This document shows positions 24,768-32,998 of a stretch of DNA of 64,000 nt, piece by piece (the first letter of the stretch is position 1; each line of letters begins with the position of its first letter). Origin of the DNA: Candidatus Thorarchaeota archaeon MP8T_1. GTDB taxonomy: Archaea > Asgardarchaeota > Thorarchaeia > Thorarchaeales > Thorarchaeaceae. Both the position numbers and the translations under genes were made by a program. The stretch lies in contig PJER01000002.1 in assembly GCA_002825465.1 (NCBI GenBank), forward strand, positions 178,306 through 242,305, given 5' to 3'. The notes under the pieces were generated by a model. That model searched no databases and had not been told where the DNA came from. It saw only the letters and a list, made by a program, of their open reading frames with translations.

Positions 24768-26129
24768 ATGAAAATTGCTGAGATTGCAGATAAAATGGTT
24801 TCATTGTCTGAAAAGAGTGGAGCAACTCAGGCTGAGGTCTATGCTAGCCGTGTGAGAGTTGCAAGTACCTATATCGATGATGATATTCCGAAGATTGGCG
24901 CATCAGTTGTAGAATTTGGTGTCGGACTCAAATACATTATTGGAAAACAGATTGGTTTTACAAGTTCAACCCTCTCACAAGAATCCATTGAAGATGTAGT
25001 TGAACGAGCCAAGTCTATTGCTCGTGTAAGCAATGAAGATGCAAAGTTCGTATCATTGCCAGAACCCAAGAAGGCTTCGGGTAATCCAGACAGATTTTAC
25101 GATACGGAGACTGCGGCTGCAGATAGTTCTATACTAATGGAGAAGTCTATGGAGGTAGTAAAAGGAGCCTCCGCAACTAATGTGACGGTACCAAATGGTT
25201 CCTTGCGGACAAGTTCAATTGAATATCATGTACGGAATTCTCTAGGAGTTGATGTTGGTTCCAAAGGAACAATAACTTTTGGCTTCTTTACTGCAAAATC
25301 CGTCGATGGTTCTGATGTTGGTGAAGGGGTTCAAAGATGCTGGTCTAGAGAGCTCTCTTCTATAGATTTCAACAATATCGGTGAAGTTCTAAAATCGCAG
25401 GCTCTTGAGGTCCTAAAAGCAAAATCATTCAAAGATAAGTGGGACGATGCTGTTGGCGTTCTTGCTCCAAGTGAGGGTAGTGAAATTCTCTATAGTCTTG
25501 TTGCATTTGCAGCTAATGGCGATAATGTAAACAAGAAATCCAGTCCATGGACTGACAAGGTTGGTGAGATTGTTGCTAACCAAGATCTCACTATAGTGGA
25601 TAATGGTCTATCAGATAAGGGGCTTCTTGGTTCCATTGTTGATGATGAAGGAGTACCAACACAAAAGACATCAATAATCGAGAATGGAGTCCTCAAATCC
25701 TACTTATTTGACAGCTATAGTGCTTATCAGCTAGAGATGCAGCCAACAGGAAATGGGATTCGGCGTATTGCACGAGACCTCGCTGGTAGATTCACCTCTC
25801 CTGCAGTCTGTGCTGGGACAACTATGGAAGTAATGCCTAGCTCCAAGTCTCTTGATGACATCATTAGTGAAATCAAGAGAGGGGTCTATGTTGAACACTT
25901 TGCTTGGCCAATTGTTGATCCTATGTCTGGAACTTTCTCGAATGAAATCAGGAATGCAAGAATCATTGAGAATGGAGAACTTGGTGGGCCTATCAAATAT
26001 GCACTATGGGTAGGAAATCTCTACGAGTCTCTCAAAGGCGATGTGATGGTTGCGAATGATCCTGAAATCCATGACAAGAGAGTGGTTCCAACAATCGCAT
26101 TTCCTGGAACAGAAATTGTCGGACAATAG
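24768..26129 (+). CDS. pmbA: TldE/PmbA protease subunit
   Basis: The partner of TldD, about 453 residues. The preferred start is ATG at 24768, with a GGAGGTGG ribosome-binding site (24755-24762) inside the end of tldD; an upstream TTG at 24753 would overlap tldD. The HExxxH motif is absent, as is normal for TldE, while the shared fold is visible (GVGLKYIIGKQIGFTSS near the start, QPTGNGIRRIARD and IENGELGGPIKYALW later). It assembles with TldD and closes over the active site. A hairpin terminator follows at 26140. Confidence 0.9.
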   Translation: MKIAEIADKMVSLSEKSGATQAEVYASRVRVASTYIDDDIPKIGASVVEFGVGLKYIIGKQIGFTSSTLSQESIEDVVERAKSIARVSNEDAKFVSLPEPKKASGNPDRFYDTETAAADSSILMEKSMEVVKGASATNVTVPNGSLRTSSIEYHVRNSLGVDVGSKGTITFGFFTAKSVDGSDVGEGVQRCWSRELSSIDFNNIGEVLKSQALEVLKAKSFKDKWDDAVGVLAPSEGSEILYSLVAFAANGDNVNKKSSPWTDKVGEIVANQDLTIVDNGLSDKGLLGSIVDDEGVPTQKTSIIENGVLKSYLFDSYSAYQLEMQPTGNGIRRIARDLAGRFTSPAVCAGTTMEVMPSSKSLDDIISEIKRGVYVEHFAWPIVDPMSGTFSNEIRNARIIENGELGGPIKYALWVGNLYESLKGDVMVANDPEIHDKRVVPTIAFPGTEIVGQ

Positions 26130-26139
26130 TCTATTAGAG

Positions 26140-26178
26140 TGATGGGGATTATCTCCATCACCTCTTCATTTTCTTCGC
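26140..26178 (+). terminator. Hairpin and T-rich tract after tldE
   Basis: A 10-bp stem, GTGATGG plus three further bases (26140-26149) with CCATCAC and its extension (26153-26162), one G-T pair, loop of three. A T-rich run (CTCTTCATTTTCTTC) follows. Located ten bases after the tldE stop. Confidence 0.6.
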
Positions 26179-26266
26179 TTATTTTGAAACAATTCTTCGA
26201 CAAATTTAGAAATGCTAAAAAGGAGCATGATTTGTTTACCTAGGTTGTTCTAGGAAGCGATGCTAT

Positions 26267-27346
26267 ATGGGTTTCAATGAGATTGTGAAGACTGAAATCG
26301 CAGCTATCAACAAAGCGCTGGAAGAATTTCTTGACACTAAAATTGAGAGGGCAAAAAAACTCTATCCAATTCATGTGACCTACTATGAAAATCTCAAGGA
26401 ATACTTGATGCGTGGAGGAAAGCGATTCAGACCCATGTCAATTATTATTGGCTGCAGGGCAATAGGAAGTGATGTGGATCAAAAGAGTCTCTATAGAGCT
26501 GCGTGTTCAATTGAGATACTTCACAATGCGTCTTTGATTCATGATGACCTTATTGATCATGATGAAGCTAGACGTGGTGGACCTACCTTCCATGTCAGAT
26601 ATCGTGACTGGTACAATTCTGAAGTCATGAAAGATATCGAGAAGGCAAGTCACTTTGGAATGACATGTGCAATCCTTGGTGGAGATTCGCTCATTAATAT
26701 TGGAGGAATGTCCATTGTGGAAGCAAATCTTGAACCAGAAATAGGAATGAAGTGTCTTAGCTATTATCAGAAAGGATTTGAAGAGATTATTGAAGGTGTT
26801 TTTCTAGAGATGCATATGGTAAATGATCCTGATACTACACCAGAGATGTATTTGGATATGATTCGTCTGAAGACTGCAGCACTTCTTGAAAAATCTCTCT
26901 TAATGGGTGCTACCATAGGAAGAGCATCTGAAAAGCAATTAGCTGCTCTTAGTGAATATGGAGTTAAAGTTGGCCAGGCTTTTCAGGTGCAAGATGACAT
27001 TTTAGGTTCATTCGGAGATGAAGAAAAGACTGGCAAAGCAAATGACGGTGATATCAAGGAAGGAAAGAAGACTATGCTCCTACTTGAAGCATTACGACTT
27101 GGTACACCTGCACAAAAAGCAACCCTTGACAAATACCTTGGAAATAGCGACCTTACCCCTGAAGAAGTTGAAAAGGTTCGCGACGTATTTCGTGAATCTG
27201 GAGCAGTCGAATCCGTTCGCAAAATAATGACAAAGCTCCTTGATGAAGGTCAGGCTGCTCTTGATAAGGCTAATCCGCCATTGAATGAAGAATACAAACA
27301 ATTCATGCTTAACTTATCCAATTTCCTTGTAAAGCGTGATTACTGA
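26267..27346 (+). CDS. Polyprenyl (geranylgeranyl-type) diphosphate synthase
   Basis: A 359-residue trans-prenyltransferase. It carries the first aspartate-rich motif DDLIDHD after LIHDD, and the second, QDDILGSFGDEEKTGK, with the following Lys-rich loop. It condenses isopentenyl diphosphate with allylic diphosphates; in archaea the C20 product feeds membrane lipid synthesis. Residues before the first motif determine chain length but cannot be read safely by eye. It links to the tetraether synthase-like gene at 16.6 kb. The 3' end overlaps the convergent winged-helix gene by seven bases. Confidence 0.92.
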   Translation: MGFNEIVKTEIAAINKALEEFLDTKIERAKKLYPIHVTYYENLKEYLMRGGKRFRPMSIIIGCRAIGSDVDQKSLYRAACSIEILHNASLIHDDLIDHDEARRGGPTFHVRYRDWYNSEVMKDIEKASHFGMTCAILGGDSLINIGGMSIVEANLEPEIGMKCLSYYQKGFEEIIEGVFLEMHMVNDPDTTPEMYLDMIRLKTAALLEKSLLMGATIGRASEKQLAALSEYGVKVGQAFQVQDDILGSFGDEEKTGKANDGDIKEGKKTMLLLEALRLGTPAQKATLDKYLGNSDLTPEEVEKVRDVFRESGAVESVRKIMTKLLDEGQAALDKANPPLNEEYKQFMLNLSNFLVKRDY

Positions 27347-27990
27347 GGTGGATAGGTTCTCTGTCCAGATTCGATGACCCGGAGACTGCGCAGAAGAACT
27401 TCTTCCCCTTTTTGCTTCAATAATTTCTCGAGATCTTCATGAACTCGTGGTAAGTTCTTTTTGACATATTTAAGAAAATCTTCTCTTGATTTTGCCAAAG
27501 AATGACGCATTGCTTCTACATGATCAATTAGAGTTGGCTCCCCAATTTGGGGTTTGACCCTAATTCGTGATGGCATTCCCATATCTAGATAATGAAGTAT
27601 CTCTTCTGCCAAAGCCTTTGATTCACTCACAATATTATCTGAAGAATGTTTGATTGGACTCTGTTTCTTCGTCTCATTGGCTTTTGCTTGTTCGATATAT
27701 GCTCTAACTTCATCTGGAGTCAGGGTTTCTTCATCAATATCAGATTCAATAACAAGTCTTTTCCAAGCTCTTTTTCCCTGAAAGTCTACGGGAGAAATGT
27801 AACCTTTTGCTTCCATCTTTTTAAGGTATTTTCTGAACCTGTCCTCTGTCATGAGAGAACTCGCTGCTGACATTACCAGAAATTTCTGATATAGAACTGC
27901 TTCGAACTCTATGATTGCCCAACCAAAAGTACGAATAATACCTATCTCAATCTCTCTGTCAATTTCTTCTGTTCGCATCCCAATAGACAC
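27340..27990 (-). CDS. Winged-helix-like protein, function unknown
   Basis: A 216-residue protein. The N-terminal part (about residues 10-90) looks like a winged helix: helices, then FRKYLKKMEAKGYISPVDFQGKRAW-type turn-and-wing spacing. The C-terminal half is helical and charged (about residues 135-205), possibly coiled. No catalytic motif. The organisation fits a DNA-binding regulator or a structural protein. The gene is alone; a TATA-like run lies near 28027-28036 on the complementary strand. Confidence 0.65.
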   Translation of the reverse strand: MSIGMRTEEIDREIEIGIIRTFGWAIIEFEAVLYQKFLVMSAASSLMTEDRFRKYLKKMEAKGYISPVDFQGKRAWKRLVIESDIDEETLTPDEVRAYIEQAKANETKKQSPIKHSSDNIVSESKALAEEILHYLDMGMPSRIRVKPQIGEPTLIDHVEAMRHSLAKSREDFLKYVKKNLPRVHEDLEKLLKQKGEEVLLRSLRVIESGQRTYPPQ

Positions 27991-28149
27991 CTTATCCCCA
28001 CCGATGTCTCTTCTTCAAACTACTCATATTATATCAGTGAAAACATATGAAGATTTGCGGATGGACCCCTAAACGATTTTTACAGAAGTTTCTATTAGAA
28101 ATCGAAAAACCTTACTATTTTTCTCAGTCTATTTGGGGAAATAAAAATG

Positions 28150-28186
28150 AATGAGGAGTATTGCTCTTAATTCAGCAATACACCTC
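28150..28186 (-). terminator. Hairpin and T-tract downstream of the phospholipase-like surface protein
   Basis: GAGGaGTATTGC (28153-28164) pairs with GCAATACaCCTC (28175-28186), one A-A mismatch in a 12-step stem with a 10-base loop. Read on the minus strand it is followed by a T-rich tract (28137-28149). Located 25 bases after the stop at 28211. Confidence 0.6.
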
Positions 28187-28210
28187 TTATGCTACAATTT
28201 GCTGCTATTT

Positions 28211-30262
28211 CTAGATACCACGTTTCGATCTACCAATAAAAACAATGATGATAATCACAATTATTGTTCCACCAATAGCTCCAATCAAAAGCATTGGGTC
28301 GATTTGAACCGGTGCAATTCCACCATCGCTTGTGGTTGTATTTGTATCAGTAGTACCAGTTGGTGTCGTATCAGTAGTGGTTGAATCTGTCGTTGTTGTG
28401 GTACTAGTCGATGTCGTGGTAGTAGTCGTGGTGGTCGTGGTTGTAGTAGTAGTCGTTGTAGTAGTAGTCGTGGTGGTCGTGGTTGTAGTTGTCCATGTTA
28501 TTGAGAATGGTGTGCGTGTGGCAGTATTTGCATCATTATCTGTTGCTTCAATTGTAATTGCAAGACTTCCACTTGTTACATCTTCTATCTCTGCAGTATA
28601 GACATCACCACTATCGAGAGTCATACTCACTACAACATCATGGGTTCCATTATTATATTTCAGAGTAACTGCTGATACACCACCCGGATCAGTAACGGTA
28701 GCTGATACATTGACACCTACACCTTCATCTGGAGTAGAAGGATCCCAAACAACATTGCTGATTCTAGGTCCCACTTCATCTACTGCACCAATATTATTCT
28801 CTGAGCGATTACCTACTGCCCAACCAAGGAAGTTCTCAAGCATGTCGATATTTTTGAAGACTGGGTCTCCATGATCGTAATCACTGAAGAAAGTTGTACC
28901 TGCTACAAAGATCCTTCCTGTGCCAATTTCCTCAATTGCTGCTAATGGTATCTGGTCCCCATTTTCTCCATCCATAACATCGTCATAAACAACGTCTGGA
29001 ACAGGTGGTTGTTGGTCTGTTTGGTAACCTGAAACATCAGCATAAATTACTGGTAATATAGGATCATCTTCAAGGAAATAGAGACTTGTTGGTGAGAAGA
29101 AGGATACACTGCTGACACCGAGTGTCATATTGAGTGTGTCTGCTGGATCTGGAATTGTATAGATATCATTGTACCACGGATTATAGGTTCCTTCCATGTA
29201 GACATTATCATCGTTGATTCTAATATTCGAGCTAATAGAAGTGAGAATGTCATTCATGATGAGATTGTCCGTGTAGTAATCATAGTCACCTCTTCCGGTC
29301 AACAATATTGACTTATCACCACTCTGGAACCATGTTGTGATTGCTGTTAATTCATCAACAGTGTAATCATTGTATGCGCACGTAATCACAAGAAGGTCCA
29401 CAATCGATAGATTTGCAGCTGTGATTGGAGTAGTCTGTACAAGGAGTTCAAATCCATTGTTTGCCATTGTCTGATTTAATGCAGTTAGCTCATCTGCTGG
29501 ATATGTATAGTCATTTTCATGGGCATAATCAATTAATGCTACATGTTCGTAGGTAATTGTTACATCAGGTGCATCAAGACCTAGTGTCAGATTATAGAAT
29601 AGTGAAAGAACTCCATCGATAGCCATTGAAAGACAATTTTCTGTCAAAGTCTTAATTGTTGAATTAGTTGCAATTGCGCGATCATCAATAGTAGGATATT
29701 CATCATAGATTGCGTCATAGTACTGGTTAGAATATGTTGCATTATCTACAACTAATTGACTCACATTGCTTACAATGGATTCGGTAGGTGTAGCTATGGT
29801 TAAACTTCCAAGATTTGCGTTAATATCAGTTTCATACGCACTATGACCATCCCAATAGATATCAGTGTGTACAGGTATGCATGGATCCGAATAGTAATGA
29901 GCCATCACACCTGCGGCAAAGAATCCATCATCCCAGTTACCAGTTGTAAAATTCGCTCTCGCAAAATCATACCATTTTGCCGCTGATGCTGGTGCATTTC
30001 CAGATCCATCTCCGGGATAGTAGAGATGATTATCCCAATCTTGCCAGAGCACATCAGGTGCAACAGCCCCACTCAAGAGGTCTTGAGTATAATATTCAAA
30101 GGCATCTGCCCAACTAGCATTCCCAATATTATCTACTGCTTTATTTACGATGAAATAGTGAGTTGCATGTCCCCATGCCTCAACTTGAGTTGCTGGAAGA
30201 AATGCGACAGTAGTAAGTAAAGGAAGAATTAGAATAAGTAAAACAGCACTTGATTTTTTCAT
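28211..30262 (-). CDS. Surface protein: zinc phospholipase C/S1-P1 nuclease-like domain, glutaminase-like domain, Thr-rich stalk, C-terminal anchor
   Basis: About 683 residues from the ATG at 30262 (an upstream in-frame start at 30319 adds 19 residues ahead of a good signal peptide). Signal peptide to about residue 29, ending VEA, then WGHATHYFIVNKA. In this zinc enzyme family the mature N-terminal Trp ligates zinc, and a later cluster HYYSDPCIPVHTD supplies His and Asp ligands. A second domain resembles a class I glutaminase-like fold (VDLLVITCAYNDY, ITTWFQSGDKSILLTG). An Ig-like domain, a Thr run of about thirty residues and a transmembrane helix ending GRSKRGI follow. Likely extracellular; catalytic specificity is unknown. 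Confidence 0.75.
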   Translation of the reverse strand: MKKSSAVLLILILPLLTTVAFLPATQVEAWGHATHYFIVNKAVDNIGNASWADAFEYYTQDLLSGAVAPDVLWQDWDNHLYYPGDGSGNAPASAAKWYDFARANFTTGNWDDGFFAAGVMAHYYSDPCIPVHTDIYWDGHSAYETDINANLGSLTIATPTESIVSNVSQLVVDNATYSNQYYDAIYDEYPTIDDRAIATNSTIKTLTENCLSMAIDGVLSLFYNLTLGLDAPDVTITYEHVALIDYAHENDYTYPADELTALNQTMANNGFELLVQTTPITAANLSIVDLLVITCAYNDYTVDELTAITTWFQSGDKSILLTGRGDYDYYTDNLIMNDILTSISSNIRINDDNVYMEGTYNPWYNDIYTIPDPADTLNMTLGVSSVSFFSPTSLYFLEDDPILPVIYADVSGYQTDQQPPVPDVVYDDVMDGENGDQIPLAAIEEIGTGRIFVAGTTFFSDYDHGDPVFKNIDMLENFLGWAVGNRSENNIGAVDEVGPRISNVVWDPSTPDEGVGVNVSATVTDPGGVSAVTLKYNNGTHDVVVSMTLDSGDVYTAEIEDVTSGSLAITIEATDNDANTATRTPFSITWTTTTTTTTTTTTTTTTTTTTTTTTTTTSTSTTTTTDSTTTDTTPTGTTDTNTTTSDGGIAPVQIDPMLLIGAIGGTIIVIIIIVFIGRSKRGI
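28420..28489 (-). repeat. Thr-codon repeat in a surface-protein stalk
   Basis: A 28-base block at 28420-28447 recurs exactly at 28462-28489 (42-base offset) inside a run encoding about thirty Thr residues. It is a coding minisatellite likely to vary in length between strains. Confidence 0.7.
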
Positions 30263-30336
30263 AAATCTAGTATTTTCTATTGGATGTATTAAGTGGTGTG
30301 GTGCGATTGACTGTTGCAATCGCTACCACTATTCCT

Positions 30337-32835
30337 TTATTTTCGGAACTTCAAAATAACAACCAATAGGACTACAATACCCAATCCTGCTCCTCCTACT
30401 AACAGGAATAATGTGGACATATCATTTGGAGTTTCTCCTCCACCACTTGATGTTGTGGTGTTTGATGTTGTATCAGTAGTCGTTGTGGGAGTACTTGTAG
30501 TTGTAGTTGTACTTGTGGTTGTCGTTGGAGTTGGAGCAGTTCCTAGAGTGAGTATTTGTTCACCTATTGTATAGGTTTGCCATTCATATGTTGTCACAAC
30601 TATTGATAGATTCAATACTGTTCCAGGCGCAAATGGTCCTATAGTGTAGAGAAATTGATCCCACCCTCTCTCCATCGATTCTATTTGTTCACCAGAACCA
30701 TTGTTGTAGTGGACTATTACTGATCGAATCTCTTCGCCTGAGCTTCTGCCCATCCAGAATATGAGATCAACTTCATATTCTTCATCCACCTCATTTACTG
30801 TCGAAGTGACATTATCAATGATACCTCGCTTTGATAGTAATATTGGATTAATGAACTCAGTTGTATTATACGAATACAGATTAAGATCGTAGATTATGAG
30901 ACCATAATTATCTGTCATAAGTTCTCGATCTGATATCGTTGTACTCTTTCCATCTACTTCAATGGTGTAATGTGATTCTGTGAATGTTACACCTAAGCGT
31001 TTGAAAATACTTGTATCAATTGCAACTCCAAATGTATTGTTGTTCTTTAATGTCATTGCAACTTGGTATTCAGTGCTAGGATCGCAGTACTGAGGTTGTG
31101 CAAGTGTAATGTCAAGACCTAATAGAACATCTGATGTTGCATTCTGTGCCATCCTTAATGCTCTACCTGGATTAAAGTGTGCTAATGAAATGGCAGCATC
31201 ATCTAGATATGCCAATGACAAACCTACATCCTCTCCAGCATCTGCTAATCCTTCAACAAGGTCAATTGCTGTTTCAAGTTCTGATTCAGCTTGAGCTCGT
31301 AGTTCGATATAACGATTAACCCAAACTTCCTTTCCCATGAGCATATTGTTGTAAGGGTCTACGACCACAATTCTGCAGTTCATTATTGCATCAACAATGT
31401 CTGCATTAGTTATTCGTCCATTGGGTCCACTTGGATTTTGGACAAATAGCACATTCTCTATTCCATCTTCATTGGCTGAGTGTGTATCAGCGGCACCATA
31501 GAAAATCTCGGTGAATCCATCTTCTCCTCCGCCAAAGAAGAATCCTCGATTATTAATTTCAATACCATCATACCCCAATGCAGACCTATTCTCATAGATT
31601 GGAGCATAATCAAATCCAATTGTAGGATGAGCTAGAAATGCAATTGCACCTTGTGAGTGAATCTCATCTACCGCCTCCTGTTGACTGCTTGTAAAGATAT
31701 TCGTTGTTAAGGGGAACCCTACTGTATGTTTTACAGCAGATAGTTCAGCTCCTACTGTCATATGTAGGTCAATATTATTTGCATCAACTATTGATTTGAT
31801 AGCGAGTGCACCTGTAATTCCAGTCACTGCTGAAGGTGAAGCGTATGCATGATCTGTCATTACAAAATAATCAAATTTGAGTCTTAGAGCTTTATCGAGC
31901 ATTTCTGCTGGTGTATTTGCACCATCACTATGCGTTGTATGTTCGTGAATTGCTCCTGAAAAAATCGAATATTCTTCAAGTTCTGCTGGTGAAAGGCTTG
32001 GACCCGGACCTACAGTGATTACCGCCTCAGCAGGAACATTTGCTGTTCTAACAGGATTTCCTGCTAACCAGTCGAAGACATTCAATGAGAATTGAAAATG
32101 AGATGCACCCCAACTTGCTGAATTCTTGCGAAACATGTAGAATGGTCCTGGCCCACCAACGAATACTACTCTTCCTAAACCTGCTTCAGCAGCTGCAACC
32201 ACAGGACCGCCTGATCCTTCAATTACTGTTACAGCTGGAGTTGACACGGTCAAGGAACATGAAGCAATATCGTCACCCTCTGTATTATAGATGGTAACTT
32301 CATGAGTGATATTATGAACATTGAATGTTGTTATTCTTTCATCTAGAGTATCAAGATTAAATGTGACACCGTAAGTAGTTGAAATTGCGTTTAAATTGGT
32401 TCCTCGGAATTCCCACCAGTTTGAGTCATCTGCTCCTACAAGTAGTAAACTTCCCCCCGAATCAACGAATGTGTTAACTGCACTAATCTCACCTGCGGTG
32501 AGTGGCACCATTGGGAAGAAGATAACAAGTATATCAAATCCTGATAGAATTCCCGAATCAAGACTATCGTTGAAGTTTGTATTAGATGAATAGCCGTTCT
32601 CACCTAACATCCAGCTCAACATGGATGCATTACCCGGTGCCCATAAACTGCTACCATCATCACAATGCGACTCATCAAATAGAATTGTCTTTGGTGTGAA
32701 GTTTGACATTATGGTACTATCATCAGGGATTATAGTAAGATCAAATGTACCCGGCTCATTTGTCATAACTGCAGGGAGAAGCAGGCTGACAAGAAACACG
32801 ATTGCCAATGTTTTCAGAATTGCATTACGGTTCAT
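30337..32835 (-). CDS. Surface protein: glutaminase-like domain plus PHP metal-dependent hydrolase domain, Thr-rich stalk, C-terminal anchor
   Basis: About 832 residues from the ATG at 32835 (GGTGAT upstream is the likely ribosome-binding site; the GTG at 32844 lies within it). A signal segment is followed by a glutaminase-like N-terminal domain (KTILFDESHCDDG, SGFDILVIFFPM, NTFVDSGGSLLLVG). A PHP domain comes next: HEHTTHSDGANTP, VMTDHAY, FLAHPTIGFDY and GAADTHS carry the His/Asp metal ligands of CehA-like or polymerase/histidinol phosphatase hydrolases. Then a beta-rich region, a Thr-rich stalk and a transmembrane helix. Located between two other proteins sharing the glutaminase-like domain. 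The substrate is unknown; the enzyme would act outside the cell. Confidence 0.78.
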   Translation of the reverse strand: MNRNAILKTLAIVFLVSLLLPAVMTNEPGTFDLTIIPDDSTIMSNFTPKTILFDESHCDDGSSLWAPGNASMLSWMLGENGYSSNTNFNDSLDSGILSGFDILVIFFPMVPLTAGEISAVNTFVDSGGSLLLVGADDSNWWEFRGTNLNAISTTYGVTFNLDTLDERITTFNVHNITHEVTIYNTEGDDIASCSLTVSTPAVTVIEGSGGPVVAAAEAGLGRVVFVGGPGPFYMFRKNSASWGASHFQFSLNVFDWLAGNPVRTANVPAEAVITVGPGPSLSPAELEEYSIFSGAIHEHTTHSDGANTPAEMLDKALRLKFDYFVMTDHAYASPSAVTGITGALAIKSIVDANNIDLHMTVGAELSAVKHTVGFPLTTNIFTSSQQEAVDEIHSQGAIAFLAHPTIGFDYAPIYENRSALGYDGIEINNRGFFFGGGEDGFTEIFYGAADTHSANEDGIENVLFVQNPSGPNGRITNADIVDAIMNCRIVVVDPYNNMLMGKEVWVNRYIELRAQAESELETAIDLVEGLADAGEDVGLSLAYLDDAAISLAHFNPGRALRMAQNATSDVLLGLDITLAQPQYCDPSTEYQVAMTLKNNNTFGVAIDTSIFKRLGVTFTESHYTIEVDGKSTTISDRELMTDNYGLIIYDLNLYSYNTTEFINPILLSKRGIIDNVTSTVNEVDEEYEVDLIFWMGRSSGEEIRSVIVHYNNGSGEQIESMERGWDQFLYTIGPFAPGTVLNLSIVVTTYEWQTYTIGEQILTLGTAPTPTTTTSTTTTTSTPTTTTDTTSNTTTSSGGGETPNDMSTLFLLVGGAGLGIVVLLVVILKFRK

Positions 32836-32949
32836 GAATATCACCAGTGAATCAGGTATTCAACCTATGATGCAAGAAATAAAGATTCCTTTTTTCAGGT
32901 TAAAAGTTACAAGTTGAAATCAAATAAGTGAACAATGCACGTTTATTAA

Positions 32950-32986
32950 AAAAAGAAGAGTTGTAGTCTGGGAAATCCCAGACTAC
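32950..32986 (-). terminator. Perfect 11-bp hairpin and T-tract after the duplicated-domain surface protein
   Basis: GTAGTCTGGGA (32963-32973) is exactly complementary to TCCCAGACTAC (32976-32986). On the minus strand, a T-rich run that includes seven consecutive T (about 32948-32954) follows. It lies 13 bases after the stop at 32999 and is among the clearest terminators in the window. Confidence 0.8.
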
Positions 32987-32998
32987 TCTAAATTAGAT

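Noticed and set aside
28332..28601. 89-codon Val-rich frame
   Set aside because: It is the reverse complement of the Thr-codon run in a surface-protein stalk. The same explains the Val-rich frames at 33024-33275, 35205-35483 and 55613-55858.
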